From Clostridiales bacterium (GTDB lineage Bacteria; Bacillota; Clostridia; Oscillospirales; CAG-272): DNA of 34,288 bases. The translations under genes and the position numbers were made by a program. The stretch is taken from the NCBI GenBank assembly GCA_022793655.1, contig JAAWDG010000015.1:1-34288 (forward strand), in the 5' to 3' direction. Numbering within the stretch: position 1 is the stretch's first letter; each line of letters opens with the position of its first letter. Positions 14,473 through 24,887 of the stretch are shown here, one piece after another. Under the pieces are notes generated by a model. It ran no database searches. It was given only the letters and a program-made list of their open reading frames with translations, and was not told the origin of the DNA.

Positions 14473-16359
14473 ATGAGAGAAATCAATGTATTGGATTTTC
14501 AGTTAGCCAATTTGATTGCCGCGGGCGAGGTGGTAGACAGACCTGGTTCAGTCATTAAAGAACTGGTAGAAAATGCAATTGACGCAGGAGCAACCTCGAT
14601 TACAGTGGAAATTAAACGCGGCGGTATCTCCTTTATGCGGGTCACTGATAATGGAAAAGGCATGTCGCCTGAGGATGTTCCGTATTGTATTAAGCGTCAT
14701 GCAACCAGCAAAATTCGTACAGCTGATGATTTGGATCAAATTGGAACACTTGGATTTAGAGGCGAAGCTTTGGCTGCTATCTCCTCTGTCTCTAAAATGA
14801 CCATTTTGACGAAACAGGTTGAACATTCAATGGGTACACTATTAGAATGTGAAGGCCCGGAGGTGTTGGAGATTACTGAAACCGGCTGTCAAAACGGCAC
14901 GACTATTTTGGTAGAAGAGTTGTTTTTTAATGTGCCCGCACGACGCAAATTTTTGAAAAAAGATGTTTCAGAAGGATTTTATATTTATTCGGTTATGGAA
15001 AGAATGGCCTTTTCAAGACCTGATATTGTATTTAAATATATTGCTGATGGGGCGTTAAAATTTGCAACGCCTGGCTCTGGAAAACTGTTAGATACTCTTT
15101 ATGCTGTCTTGGGTAAAGATTTTGCTGATAAAACGATTCCGGTTGATACGAAAGAGGATCGGATTCATGTACATGGCTACATAGGCACGCCAGAAAATAC
15201 GCGCGGCAATACCAACTTGCAAGTCTTTTTTATCAATCATCGATTTGTCAAAAGCAAAACGGCCTATGCAGCTATCAAGCAGGCGTTTGATTCTTATATT
15301 CCTTCTGATCGTTTTGCTTGCTGCGTTTTGTTTTTAGATGTTGATCCGCGTTTTGTGGATGTTAATGTGCACCCTTCTAAATTAGAAGTTAAATTTTCCA
15401 GCGAAAAGTTAATCTTTGATGTGTTGTATTTTGCGATTCGCTCCGCACTTGCCAAACGAATAAATCGACCGCAGGGAAATTTTAATGTGCAAGCATCCAG
15501 AGTAATCAATGCATTTGTTCCTGTTGAAAATGCAGGACTGCGTCGGTCGGCTCAGCTTTCTTTGCACGATATAGAACCGAACATACCAAGTGTTATCGAC
15601 GAAACCAAAAAGGACGACGATACGGGCTCTTCTGGCGGTTATTCCAAGCTGGATCTTGTTATGCCAAGTATTCAAATGGAGCCGATTCATCCTGGCCGAG
15701 TGGAGGATTTTTCGTGGGATGAAATTGAGCTACCCCGCAGGGCCGACCAGATTGACGGTGCACTGCGGCCGCTTCCTGAATATCGTATTGTTGGTGAATT
15801 ATATTCGTCTTATATCGTTGTGGAATTAAGGGAATCAACTCTCCTGATTGATAAACATGCCGCTCACGAGAGGATATTGTTTGAAGATATGAAACGCAAT
15901 ATGCAGCAAAGTAAAGTGGATTCACAGCTTCTTTTACTTCCTGTTGATATTTCTCTCAGTGCAGAAGAGTTCGGCGCCTTTTGTGATTATGCAGAGGAAA
16001 TTCGTAAAGTTGGCTTTGATTTTGTCATGAATCAAGACGCTTTGTCAGTACAGATTACACAAATTCCTACCCTCATTGAAGAAGAGAATATCACTGGATT
16101 TATACAAGGCATGGTAGGCATGTTGGCGCAAGGCGCTACTTCTGTTGCGGTATCTAAAGAAATTCTGTATGAAAAAGCACTTTATCAAGCATCTTGTAAA
16201 GGGGCCATTAAAGCAGGCCGAATTTATGACGATGCTTCTTTAAAATGGATTTGTGAGCGTGTGCTTGTATTGCCGAATATTAAGTATTGTCCGCATGGCA
16301 GACCTGTGGCTGTAGAAATTACAAAAATAGAATTAGAAAAGATGTTCAAAAGAAGATAA
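14473..16359 (+). CDS. mutL: DNA mismatch repair protein MutL (endonuclease type)
   Basis: 628 residues. The N-terminal GHKL ATPase is shown by ELVENAIDAGATSI, DNGKGM, RHATSKI and GFRGEAL. A low-complexity linker (about 350-430) joins it to the C-terminal dimerisation domain. That domain carries DKHAAHERILFE (about 459-470), the endonuclease motif DQHAxxExxxxE with Lys in place of Gln, plus a SCKGAIKAG element and CPHGRPV (from about 606), so a metal-dependent nicking MutL is expected, in keeping with bacteria lacking MutH. GGGAG precedes the ATG. tgt follows closely. The Gln-to-Lys change should not remove metal ligands, but that is inference. Confidence 0.97.
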   Translation: MREINVLDFQLANLIAAGEVVDRPGSVIKELVENAIDAGATSITVEIKRGGISFMRVTDNGKGMSPEDVPYCIKRHATSKIRTADDLDQIGTLGFRGEALAAISSVSKMTILTKQVEHSMGTLLECEGPEVLEITETGCQNGTTILVEELFFNVPARRKFLKKDVSEGFYIYSVMERMAFSRPDIVFKYIADGALKFATPGSGKLLDTLYAVLGKDFADKTIPVDTKEDRIHVHGYIGTPENTRGNTNLQVFFINHRFVKSKTAYAAIKQAFDSYIPSDRFACCVLFLDVDPRFVDVNVHPSKLEVKFSSEKLIFDVLYFAIRSALAKRINRPQGNFNVQASRVINAFVPVENAGLRRSAQLSLHDIEPNIPSVIDETKKDDDTGSSGGYSKLDLVMPSIQMEPIHPGRVEDFSWDEIELPRRADQIDGALRPLPEYRIVGELYSSYIVVELRESTLLIDKHAAHERILFEDMKRNMQQSKVDSQLLLLPVDISLSAEEFGAFCDYAEEIRKVGFDFVMNQDALSVQITQIPTLIEEENITGFIQGMVGMLAQGATSVAVSKEILYEKALYQASCKGAIKAGRIYDDASLKWICERVLVLPNIKYCPHGRPVAVEITKIELEKMFKRR

Positions 16360-16393
16360 CAGCATAGGGTTAGTGAATAGAAACGGAGAAAAA

Positions 16394-17527
16394 ATGTTTA
16401 CATTGATAAAACAGGAAAAAAATGCAAGGAGAGGCGTTTTTCAAACAGTTCACGGTACGATACAGACGCCGGTGTTTATGAATGTTGGTACTTGTGCAGC
16501 GATTAAAGGCGGGGTTTCGACACAAGATTTAAAGGATATTGGCTGTCAGGTAGAACTTTCAAATACTTATCATTTGCATATTCGTCCTGGTGATACTATC
16601 ATCAAGAAAATGGGCGGCATTCATCGTTTTTTTAATTGGGATCGTCCAGTCTTAACTGACAGCGGCGGTTTTCAGGTTTTTTCACTTGCTAAGCTTCGGC
16701 AGATTAAAGAAGAAGGGGTATATTTCTCGTCGCATGTAGATGGCAAAAAGATCTTTATGGGGCCAGAAGAATCCATGCGTATTCAATCGAATATAGCTTC
16801 TACCATTGCGATGGCATTTGATGAGTGTGTGGAAAATCCTGCCTCCTATGAGTATGCAAAAAATTCTTGTGAGCGTACAGTACGCTGGCTCATGCGCTGC
16901 AAAGCCGAAATGGCAAGGTTAAATACTTTGCCTGACACCATTAATCCGCATCAATTGCTATTTGGTATTAATCAAGGCAGTACCTATGAAGATCTTCGCA
17001 TCGAAAACATGAAACAGATTGCTTCGTTTGATTTAGATGGTTATGCAATCGGTGGTTTAGCAGTAGGAGAAAGCGCAGAGGAGATGTATCGCATTATTGA
17101 TGCGGTCGAGCCGTTTATGCCAAAGGATAAACCAAGATATTTGATGGGCGTGGGAACACCTGTTAATATATTAGAAGGCGTATATCGAGGCATTGATTTT
17201 TTTGACTGTGTTATGCCATCGAGAAACGCGCGTCACGGCAATCTTTTTACTTGGAATGGCAAAATCAATCTATTAAACGAGCGTTTTGCTTTAGACGATG
17301 CTCCGATTCACGAAGGGTGCGGCTGTCCGGCTTGTAAACATTATTCGCGTGCATACATTCGGCATCTTTTCAAGGCAAAAGAGACGCTTGGTATGCGGTT
17401 GGCTGTGCTGCATAATTTATATTTTTACAATGAATTGATGGCCAAAATCAGAGAAGCGTTGGATAATCATTCGTATGAGGCTTTTTATCGACATTATGTG
17501 CCGATTTTGGGTTCAAGAGTTCAGTGA
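16394..17527 (+). CDS. tgt: Queuine tRNA-ribosyltransferase
   Basis: 377-residue tRNA-guanine transglycosylase, which replaces G34 with the queuosine precursor preQ1 in tRNAs with GUN anticodons. DSGGFQVFSL (from residue 89) contains the proton-handling Asp. DCVMPSRNARHG near 270 contains the nucleophilic Asp. The zinc site is CGCPAC near 309 with a later His (YIRHLF). GGLAVGE forms the base-binding loop. The ATG at 16394 has CGGAGA upstream; an in-frame GTG at 16373 does not. Normal length. The gap to mutL is short. No queA or preQ1 biosynthesis gene and no preQ1 riboswitch was recognised nearby. Confidence 0.96.
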   Translation: MFTLIKQEKNARRGVFQTVHGTIQTPVFMNVGTCAAIKGGVSTQDLKDIGCQVELSNTYHLHIRPGDTIIKKMGGIHRFFNWDRPVLTDSGGFQVFSLAKLRQIKEEGVYFSSHVDGKKIFMGPEESMRIQSNIASTIAMAFDECVENPASYEYAKNSCERTVRWLMRCKAEMARLNTLPDTINPHQLLFGINQGSTYEDLRIENMKQIASFDLDGYAIGGLAVGESAEEMYRIIDAVEPFMPKDKPRYLMGVGTPVNILEGVYRGIDFFDCVMPSRNARHGNLFTWNGKINLLNERFALDDAPIHEGCGCPACKHYSRAYIRHLFKAKETLGMRLAVLHNLYFYNELMAKIREALDNHSYEAFYRHYVPILGSRVQ

Positions 17528-17566
17528 TAGTCATGAATATTATTTACACAACAGATGCTTTAAAAT

Positions 17567-17602
17567 AAAAAATGTCAGGTAATTAATTACCTGACATTTT
17601 TT
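17567..17602. terminator. Bidirectional terminator between tgt and the DUF1385 gene
   Basis: A perfect palindrome, AATGTCAGGTAATT followed by its complement (17571-17598), flanked by A and T runs on both sides. It serves the two convergent genes. Confidence 0.93.
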
Positions 17603-17609
17603 TAATAGA

Positions 17610-18557
17610 TTACCAGTTGTCTTTTTCAGGATCAGCTGGAATCACTTTGTTCATAGCCGCAATAGCACATTCAATCATATCATCATCGGGTTCAATCACC
17701 GAAATGTGTTGAAGAAGCATGCCGGGGAAAGAAATTACTTTTGTTATGATATTATCCCAACGACCGGCAATTTTAATTAACTCATATCCAATACCAACAA
17801 TCAGCGGTAATACCAAAAGTTTTAACAGTACTCGATACACGCCGAGAATTTCAACACCAAAAATAGTTTTGGGTATAAACATAGAAATAATAATGCTGAC
17901 TAACAAAATTAAAATCATAAAGGAAGTCCCGCAGCGTGGATGATATTTTTTCTGCCGGCGTATATTTTCAACTGTGAGTGGCTCGCCGGCCTCATAGCAA
18001 AAAATCGTTTTGTGCTCAGCACCATGATACATAAAAGTGCGTCTAATGTCTTTCATAAGCCGCATACAAGCCATATAACCAACAAAAATAACAATCTTGA
18101 TTACTCCTTCAAATATACTTTTTAATACAGAAGAATCAGGTATAGAAGGGAAGAGCATACGCATCCACTCAAAGAGCTTAACGGGAAGCAACATAAACAA
18201 ACCAACGGCTAAGCCAATACCTAAAACAGTAGCGATCACCATAATGATACTCATAATCCATTTATTGTTTTTTTCGTTTTCTTTGGCGGGTTTTTCTGTT
18301 TCTAAATCTTCTAATCCCGCAATTTCAGCCGAGCGCATTAGATATTTATAACCCAGCTTAAAGGACATGACCATATTATAAACCCCTCTAATCAGCGGCA
18401 GCTTTAAAATGCGCGGCGCCTTTGAGGAAACGGTTGGCTCTGTTTCGACAATAATTTCTCCTTCAGGATTTCGAACGGCCATCGCCGTTATTTCAGGACC
18501 TCGCATCATAATGCCTTCAATTAAAGCTTGACCGCCAATGCTTGTTTTTTTGTTCAT
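17610..18557 (-). CDS. DUF1385 membrane protein (YqhQ-like)
   Basis: 315-residue integral membrane protein of unknown function. Family marks are the N-terminal GGQALIEGIMMRGP and the block MYHGAEHKTIFCYEAGEPL followed by HPRCGTSFM near the middle. About five membrane segments: two in the middle (IIMVIATVLGIGLAVGLFML; VIKIVIFVGYMACMRLM) and three later. The cytoplasmic stretch with conserved His, Glu and Cys could be a metal or catalytic site. I start at the ATG at 18557, with GGAG six bases upstream; an ATG at 18569 contains that Shine-Dalgarno. In many Firmicutes this gene lies beside prmC-prfA; here it stands alone, convergent with tgt. Confidence 0.87.
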   Translation of the reverse strand: MNKKTSIGGQALIEGIMMRGPEITAMAVRNPEGEIIVETEPTVSSKAPRILKLPLIRGVYNMVMSFKLGYKYLMRSAEIAGLEDLETEKPAKENEKNNKWIMSIIMVIATVLGIGLAVGLFMLLPVKLFEWMRMLFPSIPDSSVLKSIFEGVIKIVIFVGYMACMRLMKDIRRTFMYHGAEHKTIFCYEAGEPLTVENIRRQKKYHPRCGTSFMILILLVSIIISMFIPKTIFGVEILGVYRVLLKLLVLPLIVGIGYELIKIAGRWDNIITKVISFPGMLLQHISVIEPDDDMIECAIAAMNKVIPADPEKDNW

Positions 18558-20896
<2,339 letters not shown>

Positions 20897-20897
20897 A

Positions 20898-22175
20898 ATG
20901 TTTATTGATCATGTAAAAGTTTATGTTAAAGCTGGTGACGGTGGCCACGGATGTGTATCCTTCCACCGTGAAAAATATGTTTCACACGGCGGACCAGACG
21001 GGGGAGATGGCGGCCATGGCGGAGCCGTTATTGTTACGGTAGATAATGGAACCAACACGCTTGTCAATTACCGTTATCGTCATAAATTTGTAGCGGCCAA
21101 CGGCGAAAATGGCAAAAATTCAAAATGTCATGGCAAAACAGCAGAACCCTTATATCTGCCTGTACCGCCTGGCACAGTCATCAAAGATGCACAGAGCGGA
21201 CTGGTCATTCATGATATGTCGAATGGTCAAGATTTTATTTTGTGTCGCGGCGGCAAAGGCGGATGGGGCAACACCCATTTTGCAACCCCCACAAGACAAG
21301 TGCCGCGTTTTGCCAAAAGCGGTTTAAAGGGCGAAGAACGCGAAGTGATCTTTGAATTAAAAATGTTGGCTGATGTAGGGCTTGTCGGTTTGCCCAATGT
21401 AGGCAAATCATCTTTATTATCTGTTATTAGCGCAGCCAGACCTAAAATTGCCAATTATCATTTTACAACCATTTCACCCAATTTGGGCGTAGTAAAAATG
21501 GGCGAAGATCAAGAATTTGTAGTGGCTGATATTCCAGGACTCATTGAAGGAGCTGCCGAAGGGGCTGGATTAGGACATGCTTTTTTAAGACACATTGAGC
21601 GTTGCCGAATGATTATACACATGATCGATATTTCTGGTCAAGAGGGAAGAAATCCTATTGAGGATATCCAGCTTATTAATGCGGAATTAGCTCAGTATTC
21701 GCCAGAACTTGCTCAAAAGCCGCAGATTATTGCCGCCAATAAGTATGATTGCGTAACAGGTGGGGAAGATACCTTACACGATTTTGAGAAATTTGTAGCG
21801 CAAAATGGCTGGACACTCATATATATATCTGCGGTGAGTCATTATCACATTCGTGAACTGATTCAATTAGTACATCAAAAATTAGAGGAGTTGCCGCCAT
21901 TAATTGAATATGAAACTGAATACGAAACGCCAACCGCCATCGATGCTGGCTCTGAACGCGAGATTACCATTCAGCGGATGAATGATATTTACATAGTCGA
22001 AGGCGAATGGCTATATAATTTAATGGGAACGATTAATTTTGATGATCGTGAATCGCTCATGTATTTTCAAAAAGTTTTGAAAAAAAGCGGTGTGATTCAA
22101 AAACTTATTGATTTTGGCGTACAAGATGGTGATACTGTCAGTATATATGATTTTGAATTTGATTTTGTTATTTAA
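20898..22175 (+). CDS. obgE: GTPase Obg
   Basis: 425-residue ribosome-associated GTPase involved in 50S assembly and stress control. The glycine-rich Obg fold (DGGHGCVSFHREKYV, GDGGHGGAV) covers about 1-158. The G domain has G1 GLPNVGKSS (from about 164), a G2 region around FTTISPNLG, G3 DIPGLIEGA and G4-like NKYD. A C-terminal OCT domain (about 345-425; YIVEGEWLYNLMGTINFDD) makes it the long Gram-positive form. It starts 1 base after ligA, so the two are co-transcribed and translationally linked. Confidence 0.97.
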   Translation: MFIDHVKVYVKAGDGGHGCVSFHREKYVSHGGPDGGDGGHGGAVIVTVDNGTNTLVNYRYRHKFVAANGENGKNSKCHGKTAEPLYLPVPPGTVIKDAQSGLVIHDMSNGQDFILCRGGKGGWGNTHFATPTRQVPRFAKSGLKGEEREVIFELKMLADVGLVGLPNVGKSSLLSVISAARPKIANYHFTTISPNLGVVKMGEDQEFVVADIPGLIEGAAEGAGLGHAFLRHIERCRMIIHMIDISGQEGRNPIEDIQLINAELAQYSPELAQKPQIIAANKYDCVTGGEDTLHDFEKFVAQNGWTLIYISAVSHYHIRELIQLVHQKLEELPPLIEYETEYETPTAIDAGSEREITIQRMNDIYIVEGEWLYNLMGTINFDDRESLMYFQKVLKKSGVIQKLIDFGVQDGDTVSIYDFEFDFVI

Positions 22176-22194
22176 TAATGGTTATAAAGAAAAG

Positions 22195-22218
22195 AAAAAA
22201 GTCCCAAAGGACTTTTTT
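22195..22218 (+). terminator. Terminator after obgE
   Basis: AAAAAAGTCC, loop CAAA, GGACTTTTTT (22195-22218): a 10-bp stem with T tract. Confidence 0.88.
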
Positions 22219-22263
22219 CTTTTACCAATAGATTACAAAAAATGTTTTTTAATCTTAAAAGCT

Positions 22264-22345
22264 TGTAGTAAGCCGAGAGAGAACCCGCCGCCACGGGTGT
22301 TTTTCTTCACAAGGCTTACTATACTAAATAAAAATTTAGTATAGT
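22264..22345. other. Structured intergenic element of unknown type
   Basis: Two overlapping helices. AGTAAGCC (22267-22274) pairs with GGCTTACT (22313-22320) and encloses an irregular stem capped by ACCCG and CGGGT. Immediately after, ACTATACTAAAT (22318-22329) pairs perfectly with ATTTAGTATAGT (22334-22345). The two helices share bases 22318-22323, so the full forms compete. The core is GC-rich inside AT-rich surroundings. No known RNA class was recognised; it could be a small RNA, a regulatory leader or a copy of a dispersed intergenic repeat. Orientation is undetermined. Confidence 0.55.
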
Positions 22346-22376
22346 AAAGGGAATCCAAAATAGCATGAGCGGATGC

Positions 22377-22405
22377 TTGTACATTTTATTGGCATATGAT
22401 ATAAT
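22377..22405 (+). promoter_or_regulatory. Upstream promoter of the MBL-gltX-glnS run
   Basis: TTGTAC (22377-22382), 17-base spacer, TATAAT (22400-22405). The transcript would start within or at the hairpin that follows. Confidence 0.7.
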
Positions 22406-22431
22406 AAGAACAAGCCATACGGCTTGTTCTT
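22406..22431. other. Perfect hairpin at the predicted transcription start
   Basis: AAGAACAAGCC (22406-22416), loop ATAC, GGCTTGTTCTT (22421-22431). The 11-bp stem abuts the TATAAT and has no T tract after it on the plus strand, so it is more likely an operator or a 5'-end mRNA stabiliser than a terminator. Confidence 0.5.
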
Positions 22432-22444
22432 AAAAAGTTTCACT

Positions 22445-22473
22445 TTACGCTTTCCTAAGCGTAATGATATAAT
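22445..22473 (+). promoter_or_regulatory. Second promoter with palindromic spacer
   Basis: TATAAT (22468-22473) with TTACGC at 17 or TTTACG at 18 bases. The -35 and spacer lie within a perfect inverted repeat, TTACGCTT-TCCT-AAGCGTAA (22445-22464), a possible operator. The stretch around the -10, ATGATATAATAA, is shared with the promoter 68 bases upstream. Confidence 0.55.
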
Positions 22474-22536
22474 AAAAGCAAACTATAATCCAATTTATTT
22501 CATTTTATGTAAATTAAAATTTCAGGAGTAAATCCT

Positions 22537-23175
22537 ATGCAGATTCATTCATTTTCAGTTGGTTGGATTCAAACAAACTGTTACGTTGTTTTACAAGATT
22601 CATTTTGTTTTATTATTGATCCTGGTACTAATTCAGAAAAACAGCTTTCATCTATTTATAATCTAATCGATCAATCTTCCGTTTCTGATCTTTTTATTTT
22701 ATTAACACATGGACATTTTGATCATATCATGGGTGTCGATCAAATTGCACAGCGTTATCATTGTGATGTCTACATTGCTAAAAATGAATACGCTTTAGCG
22801 ATTGATCCATTCTTAAACCAATCAAACGCTATTTTGCATAAAGATATAACTATTCAATCACCGATGATTCAATTATCAGATCGTCAGATTGTGACTAAAA
22901 ATAATCAATCATTATTTGAAGTCATCTATACCCCCGGTCATACAGCTGGTTCTTGTTGCTATAAGATGGAAAATGCGATTTTCAGCGGCGATACTTTATT
23001 CGCCGGCTCCATCGGGCGGACTGATTTCCCCACCGGAAATCATGAACAAATTATGAATAGTATGTGCATTCTGAGAGACTATGCAAAAGATCAGAATTTT
23101 GACATCTATCCTGGTCATGGAGAAAGCACATCATTGCAAACAGAAATTAAAACAAATCCTTATTTTAAATTATAA
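22537..23175 (+). CDS. MBL-fold hydrolase, glyoxalase II-like
   Basis: 212 residues. Metal-binding HGHFDH (58-63), PGHTAGSCCY near 136, FSGDTLFAGSIGRTDFPTG (bridging Asp and the GRTDF signature of this branch) and YPGHGE are the ordered ligands of hydroxyacylglutathione-hydrolase-like proteins. This short form lacks the C-terminal helical glutathione-binding domain of true GloB, so it is probably a thioesterase or hydrolase acting on another substrate. AGGAG lies 8 bases before the ATG. It is the first gene after two tandem promoters, followed by gltX after 41 bases. Confidence 0.9.
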   Translation: MQIHSFSVGWIQTNCYVVLQDSFCFIIDPGTNSEKQLSSIYNLIDQSSVSDLFILLTHGHFDHIMGVDQIAQRYHCDVYIAKNEYALAIDPFLNQSNAILHKDITIQSPMIQLSDRQIVTKNNQSLFEVIYTPGHTAGSCCYKMENAIFSGDTLFAGSIGRTDFPTGNHEQIMNSMCILRDYAKDQNFDIYPGHGESTSLQTEIKTNPYFKL

Positions 23176-23216
23176 TCATAAAATAGCATTTTTTAAGAAA
23201 GGTATATTATATAAGC

Positions 23217-24881
23217 ATGGACAATCAATTAGTTGCTGATCTTCTCTTTCCAGAGGTTACATTAACACCAGCTGAATTAGAAACCAAGTATCCAGAAAGA
23301 ATATTACCTGAAGGGGCTAAAGTCACTCGCTTCTCTCCTTCACCTACTGGTTTTTTGCATTTAGGCGCTATGTACCAAGCCATGATCAACGAAAGATTAG
23401 CTAATCAAAGCGGAGGTTTATTCTATTTGCGTATTGAAGATACTGATGCAAAACGCAAAGTGGAAGGTGCCGAAGAATCGCTGATACAGATTTTAAGTGA
23501 ATATCAAATTTTCTTTGATGAAGGAGTCACAGCAGATGGAGAAAAAGGCGATTATGGCCCATATACGCAAACAAAAAGAAAAGATATTTATCATGTTTAT
23601 GCCAAAGAATTAGTCAAAAAAGGACTTGCTTATCCTTGTTTTGATGCGCAAGAAGAAGAATTTCTTCAGCCCAATACAGACACTATTGACTGGGAAAAAG
23701 AGCAAGAGCGAAAGAAACAGCAAAAAATCAAATGGCGGTCTATTACCCTTGACGACATTCAAGAAAAAGTAAGTGAAAAACAGCCTTTTGTGCTTCGCAT
23801 TCGCTCCGCTGATTCAAATGAACAGCCTATCATTGTAAACGATTTGCTGAAAGGAAAATTGGAATTTCCAGCAAATGATGAGGACTTTGTTCTATTAAAG
23901 AGCGATGGAATTCCCACCTATCATTTTGCGCATGCCGTTGATGATCATTTAATGCGCACAACACATGTTATTCGCGGTGAAGAATGGCTTTCTTCGTTGC
24001 CTAAGCATGTTATGTTGTTTCAATATCTAAACTTTAAAATGCCTAAATATCTTCATACAGCTCAGTTGCTCCGCTTAGATGAAAATGGTAATAAAAAGAA
24101 ACTTTCCAAGCGGGATATGGGCGCCAATATGGAAGATTATAAACGCTTGGGCTATGCGCCAGCTTGTGTAATTGAGTATTTGCTCACTATTCTCAATTCC
24201 AATTACGAAGAGTGGCACAGTCAGCATCCCGATAAAACCTATTTAGACTTCCCTTTCAGCATAAAAAAAATGAACACATCCGGCGCATTGTTTGATATGA
24301 ATAAGTTGCAGGATGTCTCTAAAAATGTTTTATCAAAAATGACAGCTAAACAGATTTTCGATTTAGCAAGCGAATGGGCACGTTTATTTGATCCTTCTTT
24401 TTATGCATTACTGCAAGCAGATATTGATTATGCTATTCGTATTTTAAATATAGGACGCGGAGGCAAAAAGCCGCGTAAGGATTTTGCTACTTTTGCGGAA
24501 TTAAAAAACTTTATTTCATTTTTCTACGATGAATTATTTCAAATGGAAGATACTTATCCTACCACGTTTGATCACGCAATTATAAAAGAAGTTCTTATTC
24601 GCTATCTGCAAAGCTATCAACCAGATGATGATCAAAACATCTGGTTTGACAAAATGAAACAAATAGCAGAAACATTAGGCTTTGCTTCCGATATGAAAGC
24701 ATTTAAAGCACAGCCTGATCTCTATAAAGGAAGCATTGCTGATATCAGCATGTTTATACGAGTTGCCGTAACAGGAAGAATGAACTCGCCAGATCTTTTT
24801 GAAGTGATTCAAATTATAGGATCTGAGCGAATGAAAGATCGTATTCTGGCCATGATTGAACAGCTTGCTAAAGGAGAATAA
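23217..24881 (+). CDS. gltX: Glutamyl-tRNA synthetase, long clostridial type
   Basis: 554 residues, longer than the usual 470-490. Attaches glutamate to tRNA-Glu. The Rossmann core starts at about residue 36: VTRFSPSPTGFLHLGAMY, with HLGA (48-51) as the HIGH motif. FYLRIEDTDAKRKVEGA and the second nucleotide motif KKLSKRD (from about 294) follow. The extra length includes a short N-terminal extension and insertions in the catalytic and anticodon-binding parts. The ribosome binding site is poor: AAAGG is about 15 bases from the ATG, and no alternative start exists upstream in frame. glnS starts 6 bases after the stop, so the two synthetases form one unit. Since GlnRS is encoded next door, this enzyme need not misacylate tRNA-Gln. 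Confidence 0.92.
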   Translation: MDNQLVADLLFPEVTLTPAELETKYPERILPEGAKVTRFSPSPTGFLHLGAMYQAMINERLANQSGGLFYLRIEDTDAKRKVEGAEESLIQILSEYQIFFDEGVTADGEKGDYGPYTQTKRKDIYHVYAKELVKKGLAYPCFDAQEEEFLQPNTDTIDWEKEQERKKQQKIKWRSITLDDIQEKVSEKQPFVLRIRSADSNEQPIIVNDLLKGKLEFPANDEDFVLLKSDGIPTYHFAHAVDDHLMRTTHVIRGEEWLSSLPKHVMLFQYLNFKMPKYLHTAQLLRLDENGNKKKLSKRDMGANMEDYKRLGYAPACVIEYLLTILNSNYEEWHSQHPDKTYLDFPFSIKKMNTSGALFDMNKLQDVSKNVLSKMTAKQIFDLASEWARLFDPSFYALLQADIDYAIRILNIGRGGKKPRKDFATFAELKNFISFFYDELFQMEDTYPTTFDHAIIKEVLIRYLQSYQPDDDQNIWFDKMKQIAETLGFASDMKAFKAQPDLYKGSIADISMFIRVAVTGRMNSPDLFEVIQIIGSERMKDRILAMIEQLAKGE

Positions 24882-24887
24882 ACACAA

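Noticed and set aside
22406-22431. Intrinsic terminator
   Set aside because: No T tract on the plus strand, and it directly abuts a strong -10 element.
22176-22536. T-box leader for the synthetase genes
   Set aside because: No antiterminator TGGN bulge sequence (AGGGTGGNACCGCG-like) was found, and a terminator-type hairpin before the first gene is lacking.
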